From an uncultured Eubacteriales bacterium (GTDB lineage: Bacteria > Bacillota > Clostridia > Christensenellales > Christensenellaceae): DNA of 6,932 nucleotides. The notes below the pieces were generated by a model that was not told where the DNA came from, ran no database searches, and saw only the letters and a program-made list of their open reading frames with translations. Within the stretch, counting starts at the first letter, position 1. Each line of letters opens with the position of its first letter. Where the stretch lies: assembly GCA_902782475.1 (NCBI GenBank), contig CACZNR010000184.1, positions 1 through 6,932 on the forward strand, in the 5' to 3' direction. A program made the position numbers and the translations under genes. Positions 1 through 5,395 of the stretch are shown in pieces.

Positions 1-18
1 AATGACCGGTCTGCCCAT
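1..18 (-). CDS. Start of a minus-strand gene, cut by the window edge
   Basis: On the minus strand an ATG at 18-16 follows a perfect AGGAGG (31-26) with a 7-nt spacer, and six codons (M-G-R-P-V-I) run off the left edge. The product cannot be identified from six residues. It lies downstream of the minus-strand PLP enzyme gene but is separated from it by a strong terminator, so it probably has its own promoter or depends on read-through. The start call rests only on the textbook ribosome binding site and spacing. Confidence 0.6.
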
Positions 19-25
19 ATTATGA

Positions 26-31
26 CCTCCT
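26..31 (-). promoter_or_regulatory. Ribosome binding site of the left-edge gene
   Basis: CCTCCT on the plus strand reads AGGAGG on the minus strand, 7 nt before an ATG at 18-16. It is the main evidence that a gene begins at the edge. I found no convincing -10/-35 pair between it and the terminator at 64-105. Confidence 0.6.
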
Positions 32-63
32 AACTGTGCTGTTCATATGATAAGCTGAATTCC

Positions 64-105
64 GGAAAAATAAAAGTGCCGGGCACCTTATGAACTGCCC
101 GGCAC
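64..105 (-). terminator. Intrinsic terminator of the MalY/PatB-type gene
   Basis: GTGCCGGGCA (76-85) and TGCCCGGCAC (96-105) form a perfect 10-bp GC-rich stem with a 10-nt loop. Read on the minus strand the stem is followed directly by TTTTATTTTT (75-66), the hallmark of a Rho-independent terminator. It starts about 15 nt beyond the stop codon of the minus-strand gene at 121-1326. The opposite direction lacks a T-tract, so it is one-directional. Confidence 0.93.
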
Positions 106-120
106 GGATATTCAGGATCT

Positions 121-1326
121 TTAAGCGTTGAATACGTACTTGTCCATTCTCCTGAAGGCTTCTTCGATCCTTGAGAGAGGAGAAGCAAGATTCATCCTTA
201 CGTGGCAGTCTCCGAAGAAATTCCTTCCGTCCTGTACTGCAACACCTACATCCCAGCACTTCTGAAGTACTTCGCCGACGTCAGTATTGTGCTCCTTGCA
301 CCAGTCTGTGCAGTCAACGAAGAGCATGTATGTGCCCTCTGGCTTGAATACCTTTACTCCCTTGAAATGCTCTCTTATGTAGTCAACTGCAAAGTTGACA
401 TTGTTTCCGAGAACTACCCTGAGCTCATCGAGCCATTCAGCTCCATCCTTTGAGAATGCTCCGATGGAAGCATACATGGAGAGGACGTTCATTGAATTGT
501 AATGGCAGAGGGATGATTCCTTAAGGACCCTTTCCCTGAGCTTCCTGTTGTATATGATATGGTATGAACCGATAAGTCCTGCAAGTGAGAAGGTCTTTGA
601 AGGAGCGTAGAGAGCTACAGTGTTCTCCTTTGCATATTCACTTACTGACTGTGTAGGTATGTGCTGGTTTCCGAAAAGTGTAAGGTCTGACCAGATCTCG
701 TCTGAGATGATCTGAACGTCATATTTCTCGAAGAGGTCAACAGCCTTCTTTATCTCTTCCTTTGTCCATACTCTGCCGCATGGGTTGAACGGGTTGCAGA
801 AGATTGTAGCATGAATGTTGTATTCAACGATCTTCTTTTCCATGTCTTCAAAGTCCATCATCCATTTTCCGTTCTCATCCTGGTAGAGAGGAGTATGAAC
901 TGCATTGTATCCGTTGTTCTTCAATACTCCTGTGAATCCAACATATGTCGGAGAGTGGAGAAGAACGTTGTCACCCCTTGAACAGAGGACGTTAAGGGCA
1001 GATACTACGCCACCGAGAACTCCGTTCTCATATCCGATGTGCTCAGGAAGAAGACCTTCTACGTGATTCCTTTCCTTCTGCCACTCGATTATGGTGTCGA
1101 AGTATTCTTTTCTTGGTGCAAAGTATCCGAAACATGGATGAGCAAGTCTTTCAGCGACCTTGTCAGTGATGCACTTAGGTGAAGCAAAGTTCATGTCAGC
1201 TACCCACATGGGGATGGCATCAAAGCCTTCCTTTGGAGCACCCGGAGCGTGTCCGTTTCCAAGGCCTTCAACTGCTATGGCATCCTTGCCGACTCTGTCG
1301 ATTATAGTGGTAAAATCGTATTTCAT
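121..1326 (-). CDS. MalY/PatB-family PLP-dependent C-S lyase / aminotransferase
   Basis: A 401-aa fold-type I PLP enzyme, the full usual length of the MalY/PatB family. These cytosolic enzymes cleave the C-S bond of cystathionine or cysteine, giving pyruvate, ammonia and homocysteine or sulfide; some act as aminotransferases. Visible hallmarks are the early P-M-W-V-A-D-M segment (39-45) typical of this family, a Y-x-G-F substrate loop (128-131), N181 in N-P-F-N-P-C-G, D209 in I-S-D-E-I-W (binds the pyridine nitrogen), the Schiff-base lysine K244 in A-P-S-K-T-F-S-L-A-G-L, and R377 in H-V-R-M-N-L for the substrate carboxylate. The start has GGGAG (1340-1336) 9 nt upstream. The gene is monocistronic, divergent from the hydrolase operon, and closed by its own terminator. 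Lyase versus transaminase activity cannot be decided from sequence. Confidence 0.93.
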   Translation of the reverse strand: MKYDFTTIIDRVGKDAIAVEGLGNGHAPGAPKEGFDAIPMWVADMNFASPKCITDKVAERLAHPCFGYFAPRKEYFDTIIEWQKERNHVEGLLPEHIGYENGVLGGVVSALNVLCSRGDNVLLHSPTYVGFTGVLKNNGYNAVHTPLYQDENGKWMMDFEDMEKKIVEYNIHATIFCNPFNPCGRVWTKEEIKKAVDLFEKYDVQIISDEIWSDLTLFGNQHIPTQSVSEYAKENTVALYAPSKTFSLAGLIGSYHIIYNRKLRERVLKESSLCHYNSMNVLSMYASIGAFSKDGAEWLDELRVVLGNNVNFAVDYIREHFKGVKVFKPEGTYMLFVDCTDWCKEHNTDVGEVLQKCWDVGVAVQDGRNFFGDCHVRMNLASPLSRIEEAFRRMDKYVFNA

Positions 1327-1368
1327 TTTTATGATCTCCCTGGTCTTAAAATAAATCTCAACATTTCT

Positions 1369-1397
1369 ATTATATTATTTTCTTTTGCCGTATTCCA
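1369..1397 (-). promoter_or_regulatory. Probable promoter of the MalY/PatB-type gene
   Basis: On the minus strand a perfect TATAAT box lies at 1374-1369, 43 nt before the start codon at 1326. The -35 position (1397-1392, TGGAAT) matches the consensus at only three of six positions, so an activator may be needed or the box may be fortuitous in this AT-rich stretch. Confidence 0.45.
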
Positions 1398-1427
1398 TTT
1401 ATTTTGAATTAAATGCCAATTGTTCTG

Positions 1428-1436
1428 TGATAAAAT
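1428..1436 (+). promoter_or_regulatory. Extended -10 promoter of the hydrolase/maturase/thioesterase operon
   Basis: TGA-TAAAAT at 1428-1436 is an extended -10 element (TGn plus a 5/6 match to TATAAT). It puts the transcription start near 1443, about 12 nt before the AAAGGAG ribosome binding site (1455-1461). There is no good -35 at 16-18 bp: TTGAAT at 1404-1409 is 21 bp away, which is too far. The predicted start argues against translation from the in-frame ATG at 1445, which would leave almost no leader. Confidence 0.5.
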
Positions 1437-1468
1437 TTAATTGAATGGAAACAGAAAGGAGAAAAGTC

Positions 1469-2233
1469 ATGTGGAACAGTTTTGATACCGGAGCATATTC
1501 CGGAATGACAGCACAGACCTTAGAGATAAAGACAAAGGATGGCAGGAGCCTCAGAGCATATTATTCAAAGCCCATGAATATCGACAACATCCCGAGCATA
1601 GTCCTGATACCTCATATGCCCGGATGGGATGAATGGTGCAGGGAATGCTCAAGAAGATTCACTGAGCATGGATATGCTGTAGTATGTCCTGACATATATC
1701 AGGCTTACGGAACAGGAACTCCTGTGGAGGTATCCCAGAGGATGAGGGAAGCAGGCATAGTGCCTGACAGTTCCGTCATGCAGGATGTAAAGGACTCCAT
1801 GGAGTTTTTGAGGGAACAGGAAGGAAACAACGGTAAAGTCGGAGTCATAGGAATGTGCTCAGGCGGAAGACATACCTTCCTTGCTGCATGCACCCTTGAT
1901 AACGTCGACGCTGCAGTGGACTGCTGGGGTGGCGGAGTCATACAGAAAGAGGAGGACCTTACTCCTTCAAGACCTGTTGCTCCTATAGACTACGCTGAAG
2001 GCCTTGACTGTCCACTACTTGGAATATTCGGAAACGAGGACAGGAGCCCGACAGCAGAGGAAGTCAACAAGACTGAGGAGAAGCTCAAGGAGCTTGGCAA
2101 GGATTATGAATTTCACCGCTATGACGGAGCAGGACACGGTATATGGTATTACGACAAGCCCATGTACCGTCAGGAACAGGCAATGGACTCATTCAACAAG
2201 GTCATAGACTTCTTCGACAGACATCTTAAATAA
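1469..2233 (+). CDS. Dienelactone-hydrolase-like alpha/beta hydrolase
   Basis: A 254-aa cytosolic alpha/beta hydrolase of the dienelactone hydrolase family, close to the usual 230-260 aa. The likely triad is C130 in the nucleophile elbow G-M-C-S-G-G, D191 in G-N-E-D, and H222 in G-A-G-H-G. A cysteine nucleophile is typical of this family, which hydrolyses lactones and other activated esters. The oxyanion-hole region reads P-H-M-P-G-W-D-E-W (48-56) instead of the classic E-x-x-G-L-N, so the substrate is probably not dienelactone. The ATG at 1469 is chosen because AAAGGAG (1455-1461) sits 7 nt upstream; an in-frame ATG at 1445 would add eight residues but lies on top of the predicted transcription start and has no binding site. 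It is the first gene of a three-gene operon; its TAA directly abuts the next GTG. Substrate unknown. Confidence 0.88.
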   Translation: MWNSFDTGAYSGMTAQTLEIKTKDGRSLRAYYSKPMNIDNIPSIVLIPHMPGWDEWCRECSRRFTEHGYAVVCPDIYQAYGTGTPVEVSQRMREAGIVPDSSVMQDVKDSMEFLREQEGNNGKVGVIGMCSGGRHTFLAACTLDNVDAAVDCWGGGVIQKEEDLTPSRPVAPIDYAEGLDCPLLGIFGNEDRSPTAEEVNKTEEKLKELGKDYEFHRYDGAGHGIWYYDKPMYRQEQAMDSFNKVIDFFDRHLK

Positions 2234-3466
2234 GTGAAGGATTTTACTTTAATGATCAAACCGGTAGGCTCGCAGTGCAATATGCGCTGCGCCTACTGTT
2301 ATTATCTGCCGGTAAACATTTCCGGCGGAAAGATCATGACGGAAGAGACCCTCGAAGTCATGATAAAGAACTATCTCTCGAACTGCGGGGAGACAGCATC
2401 CTTCGTGTGGCACGGAGGGGAACCTACCCTCTGCGGCATCCCGTTCTTTGAAAAGGCAGTGGAACTCCAGAAAAAGTACAGGCGTGACGGTCAGCAGATA
2501 TGGAACAATCTTCAGACAAACGGACTGCTCCTGGATGATAAATGGTGCTCTTTTCTGAAGGAAAACAGTTTTGACGTCGGCATCAGCATAGACGGCACTG
2601 AAGCGGTACACGATCACTTCAGGAAGGATGTAGGAGGAAATGCCACATATAAAAGGATCAGGGAGAACATACTGCGCCTTAAGACCTTCGGCATAAGGCC
2701 TGATCTTCTCTGCACCGTGAACAGTGAGACTGAAAAAAGACCTCTTGAAGTCTATGAGACATTGAGAGATCTCGGTACAGGCTGGATACAGTTCATCCCG
2801 GTGCTCAATAAGGATGAGGACCTTTCAGTAAGACCTGAATCGGTGGGCATAGAAGAGTATGGGGATTTTCTTGCCACCATATTCAACAGGTGGCTCTACC
2901 ATGACCTTGGAAAGGTAAATGTACAGCTCTTCATAGAGATGATAAATACCATTGCAGGAGGTTCTCCGACGCTCTGCTGGCTCCAGGAGACCTGCGGACA
3001 GGTACCGGTGATAGAAGCGGACGGAAATGTGTACAGCTGCGATCACTTCGTAAGGGAAGAGAACCTCATAGGCAATGTGGATACTTCATTTGATACCGTA
3101 ATGGAAGTTCCGCTTCAGAAAGATTTCGGAGATATGAAAAGGACAGGCCTTACTAATAAATGTCTATCCTGCCAGTTCAGAAAGCTCTGTAACGGAGGGT
3201 GCCCGAAGGACAGGATACTTGTAAACGAGCGGGGAGAAAAGGGACAGTACTATTACTGTGAGAGCCTTAAGACACTTTTCAGGGTGGCAGTACCAAGGAT
3301 AGAGGAGCTCATAGAGCTTGACAGGAAGCGCATGCCAAGGGAAGAGATAATGAAGGCTCTTCTTAGGAATGAGAATAGCATGTGGCAGGGAAAGGGCAGG
3401 AATGACCTATGCCCCTGTGGCAGCGGAAGGAAGGCAAAGAACTGCTGCTGGAACAGGAGACCGTAA
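2234..3466 (+). CDS. Anaerobic sulfatase-maturase-type radical SAM/SPASM protein with C-terminal SEC-C motif
   Basis: A 410-aa radical SAM enzyme. C15, C19 and C22 (C-x3-C-x2-C) bind the SAM-cleaving 4Fe-4S cluster, and W-H-G-G-E-P (59-64) is the SAM-binding strand. The SPASM region carries C248, C254, C269, C310, C313, C319, C323 and C342, the eight-cysteine pattern that holds two auxiliary clusters in anaerobic sulfatase maturases (anSME). D270 right after C269 matches the catalytic Asp of the Clostridium perfringens enzyme. Family members oxidise an active-site Cys or Ser of sulfatases to formylglycine. The tail (about 388-405) ends in C-P-C-G-S-G then C-C, a SEC-C zinc motif. The GTG start touches the previous stop, suggesting translational coupling; it puts the cysteines at 15/19/22, as in the clostridial enzyme. 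An ATG at 2252 is the alternative. No sulfatase is encoded in the window, so the target may lie elsewhere or be another protein. Confidence 0.9.
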   Translation: MKDFTLMIKPVGSQCNMRCAYCYYLPVNISGGKIMTEETLEVMIKNYLSNCGETASFVWHGGEPTLCGIPFFEKAVELQKKYRRDGQQIWNNLQTNGLLLDDKWCSFLKENSFDVGISIDGTEAVHDHFRKDVGGNATYKRIRENILRLKTFGIRPDLLCTVNSETEKRPLEVYETLRDLGTGWIQFIPVLNKDEDLSVRPESVGIEEYGDFLATIFNRWLYHDLGKVNVQLFIEMINTIAGGSPTLCWLQETCGQVPVIEADGNVYSCDHFVREENLIGNVDTSFDTVMEVPLQKDFGDMKRTGLTNKCLSCQFRKLCNGGCPKDRILVNERGEKGQYYYCESLKTLFRVAVPRIEELIELDRKRMPREEIMKALLRNENSMWQGKGRNDLCPCGSGRKAKNCCWNRRP

Positions 3467-3469
3467 AGC

Positions 3470-3871
3470 ATGAAGACATACAGACATCTAGTACAGTATT
3501 ATGAAACGGACAGGATGGGAGTGACCCACCATTCAAACTATGTAAGGTGGATGGAAGAAGCAAGGATGAGTGTGCTTAGAGAGATAGGCTGGGGCTATGA
3601 CGTGATGGAGCAGAATGACATAGTATCACCTGTGACATCAGTTTCATGCAGATACAGGAAGCCCACCACCTTTCCTGACGAGGTCGACATAGAGCTGTAT
3701 GTGGAAGAGATAAGAGGAGCAAGGATGAAGATCACCTATCTCATGAAGAACGCAAAGGATGAGACTGTATGTGAAGCCTCTTCCGAGCACGTTTTCATGG
3801 ACGGGAAGGGAAAACTTCTCCGGCCGGACAGGGACTGTCCTGAGCTTTACGAGGCGCTGAACAGCATCTGA
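3470..3871 (+). CDS. Hotdog-fold acyl-CoA thioesterase, YbgC/4-hydroxybenzoyl-CoA thioesterase family
   Basis: A 133-aa single-domain hotdog protein, the normal family length. The diagnostic N-terminal segment Y-Y-E-T-D-R-M-G-V-T-H-H-S-N-Y (10-24) carries the catalytic Asp (D14) and the following N-Y pair (23-24), after which the long central helix begins (R-W-M-E-E-A-R). Such enzymes hydrolyse acyl-CoA thioesters in the cytosol, usually as tetramers; chain length and acyl type cannot be read from sequence. The ATG lies 3 nt after the maturase stop, with AGGAG at 3455-3459 inside the end of the maturase gene (10-nt spacer), so it is the last gene of the 1469-3871 operon. A terminator follows 20 nt after its stop. 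Partnership with an alpha/beta hydrolase and a radical SAM maturase is not a pathway I recognise. Confidence 0.92.
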   Translation: MKTYRHLVQYYETDRMGVTHHSNYVRWMEEARMSVLREIGWGYDVMEQNDIVSPVTSVSCRYRKPTTFPDEVDIELYVEEIRGARMKITYLMKNAKDETVCEASSEHVFMDGKGKLLRPDRDCPELYEALNSI

Positions 3872-3891
3872 CATATACATTTAATGAGAAC

Positions 3892-3917
3892 AGGAACTGC
3901 GTAGGGCAGTTCTTTTT
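3892..3917 (+). terminator. Intrinsic terminator of the hydrolase/maturase/thioesterase operon
   Basis: GAACTGC (3894-3900) and GCAGTTC (3906-3912) make a perfect 7-bp stem with a GTAGG loop, extended by a G-T and an A-T pair, and followed by a T5 tract (3913-3917). It lies 20 nt after the thioesterase stop and separates this operon from the cassette that begins at 4068. Confidence 0.9.
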
Positions 3918-3955
3918 CATTTCAAAAATATTTCTAAAAAGAACAGACTATTCTA

Positions 3956-3984
3956 TTTACAAATCCTGAAACAGGTGCTAATAT
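3956..3984 (+). promoter_or_regulatory. Promoter of the ImmA-containing cassette
   Basis: TTTACA (3956-3961, 5/6 of the -35 consensus) is exactly 17 bp from TAATAT (3979-3984, 4/6 of the -10 consensus), which is preceded by TGC (3976-3978), an extended -10 element. The start would be near 3991, giving a leader of about 77 nt before the ATG at 4068. This is the best-formed promoter in the window. Confidence 0.75.
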
Positions 3985-3993
3985 CTATATACA

Positions 3994-4008
3994 GAAACAG
4001 AGTGTTTC
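3994..4008 (+). promoter_or_regulatory. Operator-like inverted repeat at the cassette transcription start
   Basis: GAAACA-GAG-TGTTTC is a perfect 6-bp inverted repeat with a 3-bp centre, placed at about +4 to +18 of the predicted transcript. GAAACAG also occurs at 3968-3974, between -35 and -10, and GAACAG at 3941-3946, just upstream of -35. The position suits a repressor site. It could instead be a small RNA hairpin, but the 3-nt loop and lack of a T-tract make it a poor terminator. It is not a canonical LexA box (AAC-N5-GTT instead of AAC-N4-GTT). Confidence 0.45.
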
Positions 4009-4067
4009 GGATAAGACTTTTATGTATATTTGATCCCACGAAGACCATGACAATGTGAAGGAGGGTT

Positions 4068-4325
4068 ATGAGATTGTCACAGGTTAAAAGATATGTAAAA
4101 GTTATAGCCATTCACGAGGCGGACGGGACTACGGTCCCAATAAGGATATACTTTGGCGGAAAGCAGTACAGGGTGCAGAGCCTGAAGCATACTGCCCTTA
4201 TGAAGGATCTTTACAGAGGAGGAAAAGGAACGCGATATACCATAAACGTTAACGGACAGGAGACATTTCTCTATGAGGACAGGGAACGCTTCTATGTGGA
4301 AGCAAAAGTGAAGGAAGGTGTATGA
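4068..4325 (+). CDS. 85-aa protein of unknown function, first gene of the ImmA cassette
   Basis: Not assigned to a named family. The 85 residues look like a small beta-rich domain: alternating strands around V-P-I-R-I-Y-F-G-G-K-Q-Y-R-V (23-36), G-T-R-Y-T-I-N-V (54-61) and E-T-F-L-Y-E-D-R-E-R-F-Y-V-E (65-78), with no cysteines, signal peptide or membrane segment. From memory, similar short proteins with a G-x-R-Y-T then E-T-Y-L-F pattern occur in Clostridia as hypothetical proteins; I could not check this. AGGAGG (4059-4064) is only 3 nt before the ATG, which is tight; an in-frame TTG at 4074 would have a 9-nt spacer. Its TGA is separated by one base from the ATG of the protease gene, so the two are almost certainly cotranscribed and coupled. 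A nucleic-acid or protease-partner role is possible but unsupported. Confidence 0.75.
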   Translation: MRLSQVKRYVKVIAIHEADGTTVPIRIYFGGKQYRVQSLKHTALMKDLYRGGKGTRYTINVNGQETFLYEDRERFYVEAKVKEGV

Positions 4326-4326
4326 C

Positions 4327-5055
4327 ATGGCATTTATCTCAAACATGGAGATGGACTACATAGCCCTTAAGCTTGTGGAGAGGTTCGAGGGAGGAAGACA
4401 TCAGGACTGTTTTGACATAGACGGATTCGTCCGAGACCTTCTGGGACTCAGGGTCGAATACAGAAATATCTGTGAGAGGAAGGGTGAGATACTTGGGACT
4501 CTCTGTAACGGAATGACGCCCCTAAGGATAAAGGAGGATGACGTCATAAAGGAAGTGGTGTTCCCGAAGTGGACCATCGTGCTTGATTCTGTCCTGAGGT
4601 CCCCGTGCAATTCAGGAAGAAGGAGGTTCACCCTTGCCCATGAAGCTTCCCACTATATCCTTGACAGTCTGGACAGAAGGGAGACACGCTACTATACCTG
4701 CGAAGAGAGCTTTACTGACAGGGACTGTGAGAACTTCTTTTCGTCAGCAAACTTCATAGAAGCCCAGGCAAACAGGCTTGCATCGCTGCTGCTGGTACCG
4801 GAGCTTACAATGCTGGATCTTCTGGACAGGGAGCTTAAGGGAAAGAGGATAGACCTCTACGGGGACACAGTGATACTTCCCGAGGAGAAGGAGGCTCTTA
4901 ACAGGATAGCCAATGATCTTGGAGTGTCATATACCATGCTCTTCTGGAGGCTTATGAATTTCACCAGGGAAAGAGGCAACAGGATATTCAACAAAAAGGG
5001 AGCAGATGAGCTCATAGAAAAGGTGATAGCTAAAGATGCAGGAAAGACAGTATGA
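4327..5055 (+). CDS. ImmA/IrrE-family zinc metalloprotease
   Basis: A 242-aa protein with the gluzincin motif H-E-A-S-H (105-109: zinc ligands H105 and H109, catalytic E106) inside F-T-L-A-H-E-A-S-H-Y-I-L, and E145 in E-A-Q-A-N-R-L-A-S-L-L-L-V-P as the likely third ligand. This arrangement is typical of the ImmA/IrrE (COG2856) family, whose known members cleave XRE-type repressors to induce mobile elements or DNA-damage genes. The C-terminal part (about 170-220) has an L-G-V-S-Y-T-M-L-F-W-R-L segment, commonly seen after the protease core. The ATG at 4327 is chosen because AAGGAAGG (4311-4318) is 8 nt upstream; a GTG at 4318 would add three residues and lie within that site. It sits in an operon with the 85-aa and 80-aa genes. 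Unusually, no XRE repressor gene is adjacent, so its substrate is unknown. Confidence 0.88.
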   Translation: MAFISNMEMDYIALKLVERFEGGRHQDCFDIDGFVRDLLGLRVEYRNICERKGEILGTLCNGMTPLRIKEDDVIKEVVFPKWTIVLDSVLRSPCNSGRRRFTLAHEASHYILDSLDRRETRYYTCEESFTDRDCENFFSSANFIEAQANRLASLLLVPELTMLDLLDRELKGKRIDLYGDTVILPEEKEALNRIANDLGVSYTMLFWRLMNFTRERGNRIFNKKGADELIEKVIAKDAGKTV

Positions 5056-5278
5056 AAGAAGAGAGCTTTCAGATCTTTCTTATGAAAGGAGAAGGCAGCT
5101 CGAAGGCTACAGGAAGGAAGCCGAAGGTCTGGAGGAGATAAGGATACTCTGTCCCATATGCCAGAAGACAGTGGACATAGTGTTCTCTGACGCAAGAGGC
5201 CATAAGAGGATAAAGTGCAGCAGATGCAGGAAGGATTTCGTTATAACACTTCCAAGATTTAGAATAAAAAGAAGATAA
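5036..5278 (+). CDS. 80-aa zinc-ribbon protein
   Basis: A small basic protein with a charged, probably helical N-terminal half (1-36, rich in E, R and K) and a C-terminal zinc ribbon formed by C39-x2-C42 and C61-x2-C64, ending in a strongly basic tail (R-F-R-I-K-R-R). Such ribbons bind nucleic acid or protein partners; no specific family is recognised. Its ATG lies 20 bp inside the end of the metalloprotease gene in another frame, with AGGTG (5021-5025) 10 nt upstream, so translation is probably coupled. It is the last gene before the hairpin leader at 5281-5379 and may belong functionally with the zinc-ribbon protein encoded at 5829-6341. It could be a DNA-binding partner of the protease, which is speculation. 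Confidence 0.78.
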   Translation: MQERQYERRELSDLSYERRRQLEGYRKEAEGLEEIRILCPICQKTVDIVFSDARGHKRIKCSRCRKDFVITLPRFRIKRR

Positions 5279-5280
5279 CA

Positions 5281-5320
5281 TGACTTGAGCCGAGTATGCG
5301 GAGCACAAGAAAGTGACTAC
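5281..5320 (+). other. Structured leader segment upstream of the attenuator-like hairpin
   Basis: Between the zinc-ribbon gene stop (5278) and the hairpin at 5325 the transcript can fold CTTG (5284-5287) with CAAG (5306-5309) around an inner CCG (5290-5292)/CGG (5299-5301) stem with a six-base loop. AAAGT (5310-5314) could alternatively pair with ACTTT (5361-5365), the 3' arm of the hairpin. Both pairings are short. No known riboswitch class was recognised. It may be a regulatory leader or plain spacer. Confidence 0.3.
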
Positions 5321-5324
5321 CCTG

Positions 5325-5379
5325 GCACCGTAAAAGTCGAGGATATTACACATATCCAAAACTTTCACGGTGCTTTTTT
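5325..5379 (+). terminator. Long two-part intrinsic terminator or attenuator
   Basis: The segment 5325-5337 pairs with 5361-5373 over 13 positions with one A-C mismatch. Inside it, GGATAT (5341-5346) pairs perfectly with ATATCC (5352-5357) across a TACAC loop, the two stems being separated by a CGA/AAA internal loop. A T6 tract (5374-5379) follows at once. This is a strong Rho-independent terminator. It ends only 16 nt before the ATG at 5396, leaving no room for a promoter between terminator and gene, so expression of the downstream pair must come from read-through or regulated antitermination. Confidence 0.88.
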
Positions 5380-5395
5380 ATTGCAGGAAAAAGAT

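Noticed and set aside
1445..1468. Earlier ATG for the hydrolase gene
   Set aside because: It lies at the predicted transcription start and its extra codons contain the AAAGGAG site that serves the ATG at 1469.
2249..2617. Minus-strand open frame of 122 codons
   Set aside because: It lies wholly opposite the radical SAM domain, whose cysteine motifs fix the true frame; nothing recognisable in the antisense product.
3994..4008. LexA/SOS box
   Set aside because: The repeat has AAC-N5-GTT spacing, while the Gram-positive LexA box has AAC-N4-GTT (GAAC-N4-GTTC). It may still be an operator for another protein.
4031..4056. Tiny upstream reading frames in the cassette leader (M-Y-I and M-T-M followed by stops)
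   Set aside because: Three codons each, without ribosome binding sites; expected by chance in AT-rich leader sequence.
4318..4326. GTG start for the metalloprotease
   Set aside because: The GTG overlaps the AAGGAAGG ribosome binding site that is ideally spaced for the ATG at 4327.
5285..5395. N-terminal extension of the HTH protein from a TTG start at 5285
   Set aside because: It would place a 19-bp terminator hairpin and its T6 tract inside the coding region, has no ribosome binding site, and the added residues look unlike the rest of the protein. The ATG at 5396 has AGGA at proper spacing.
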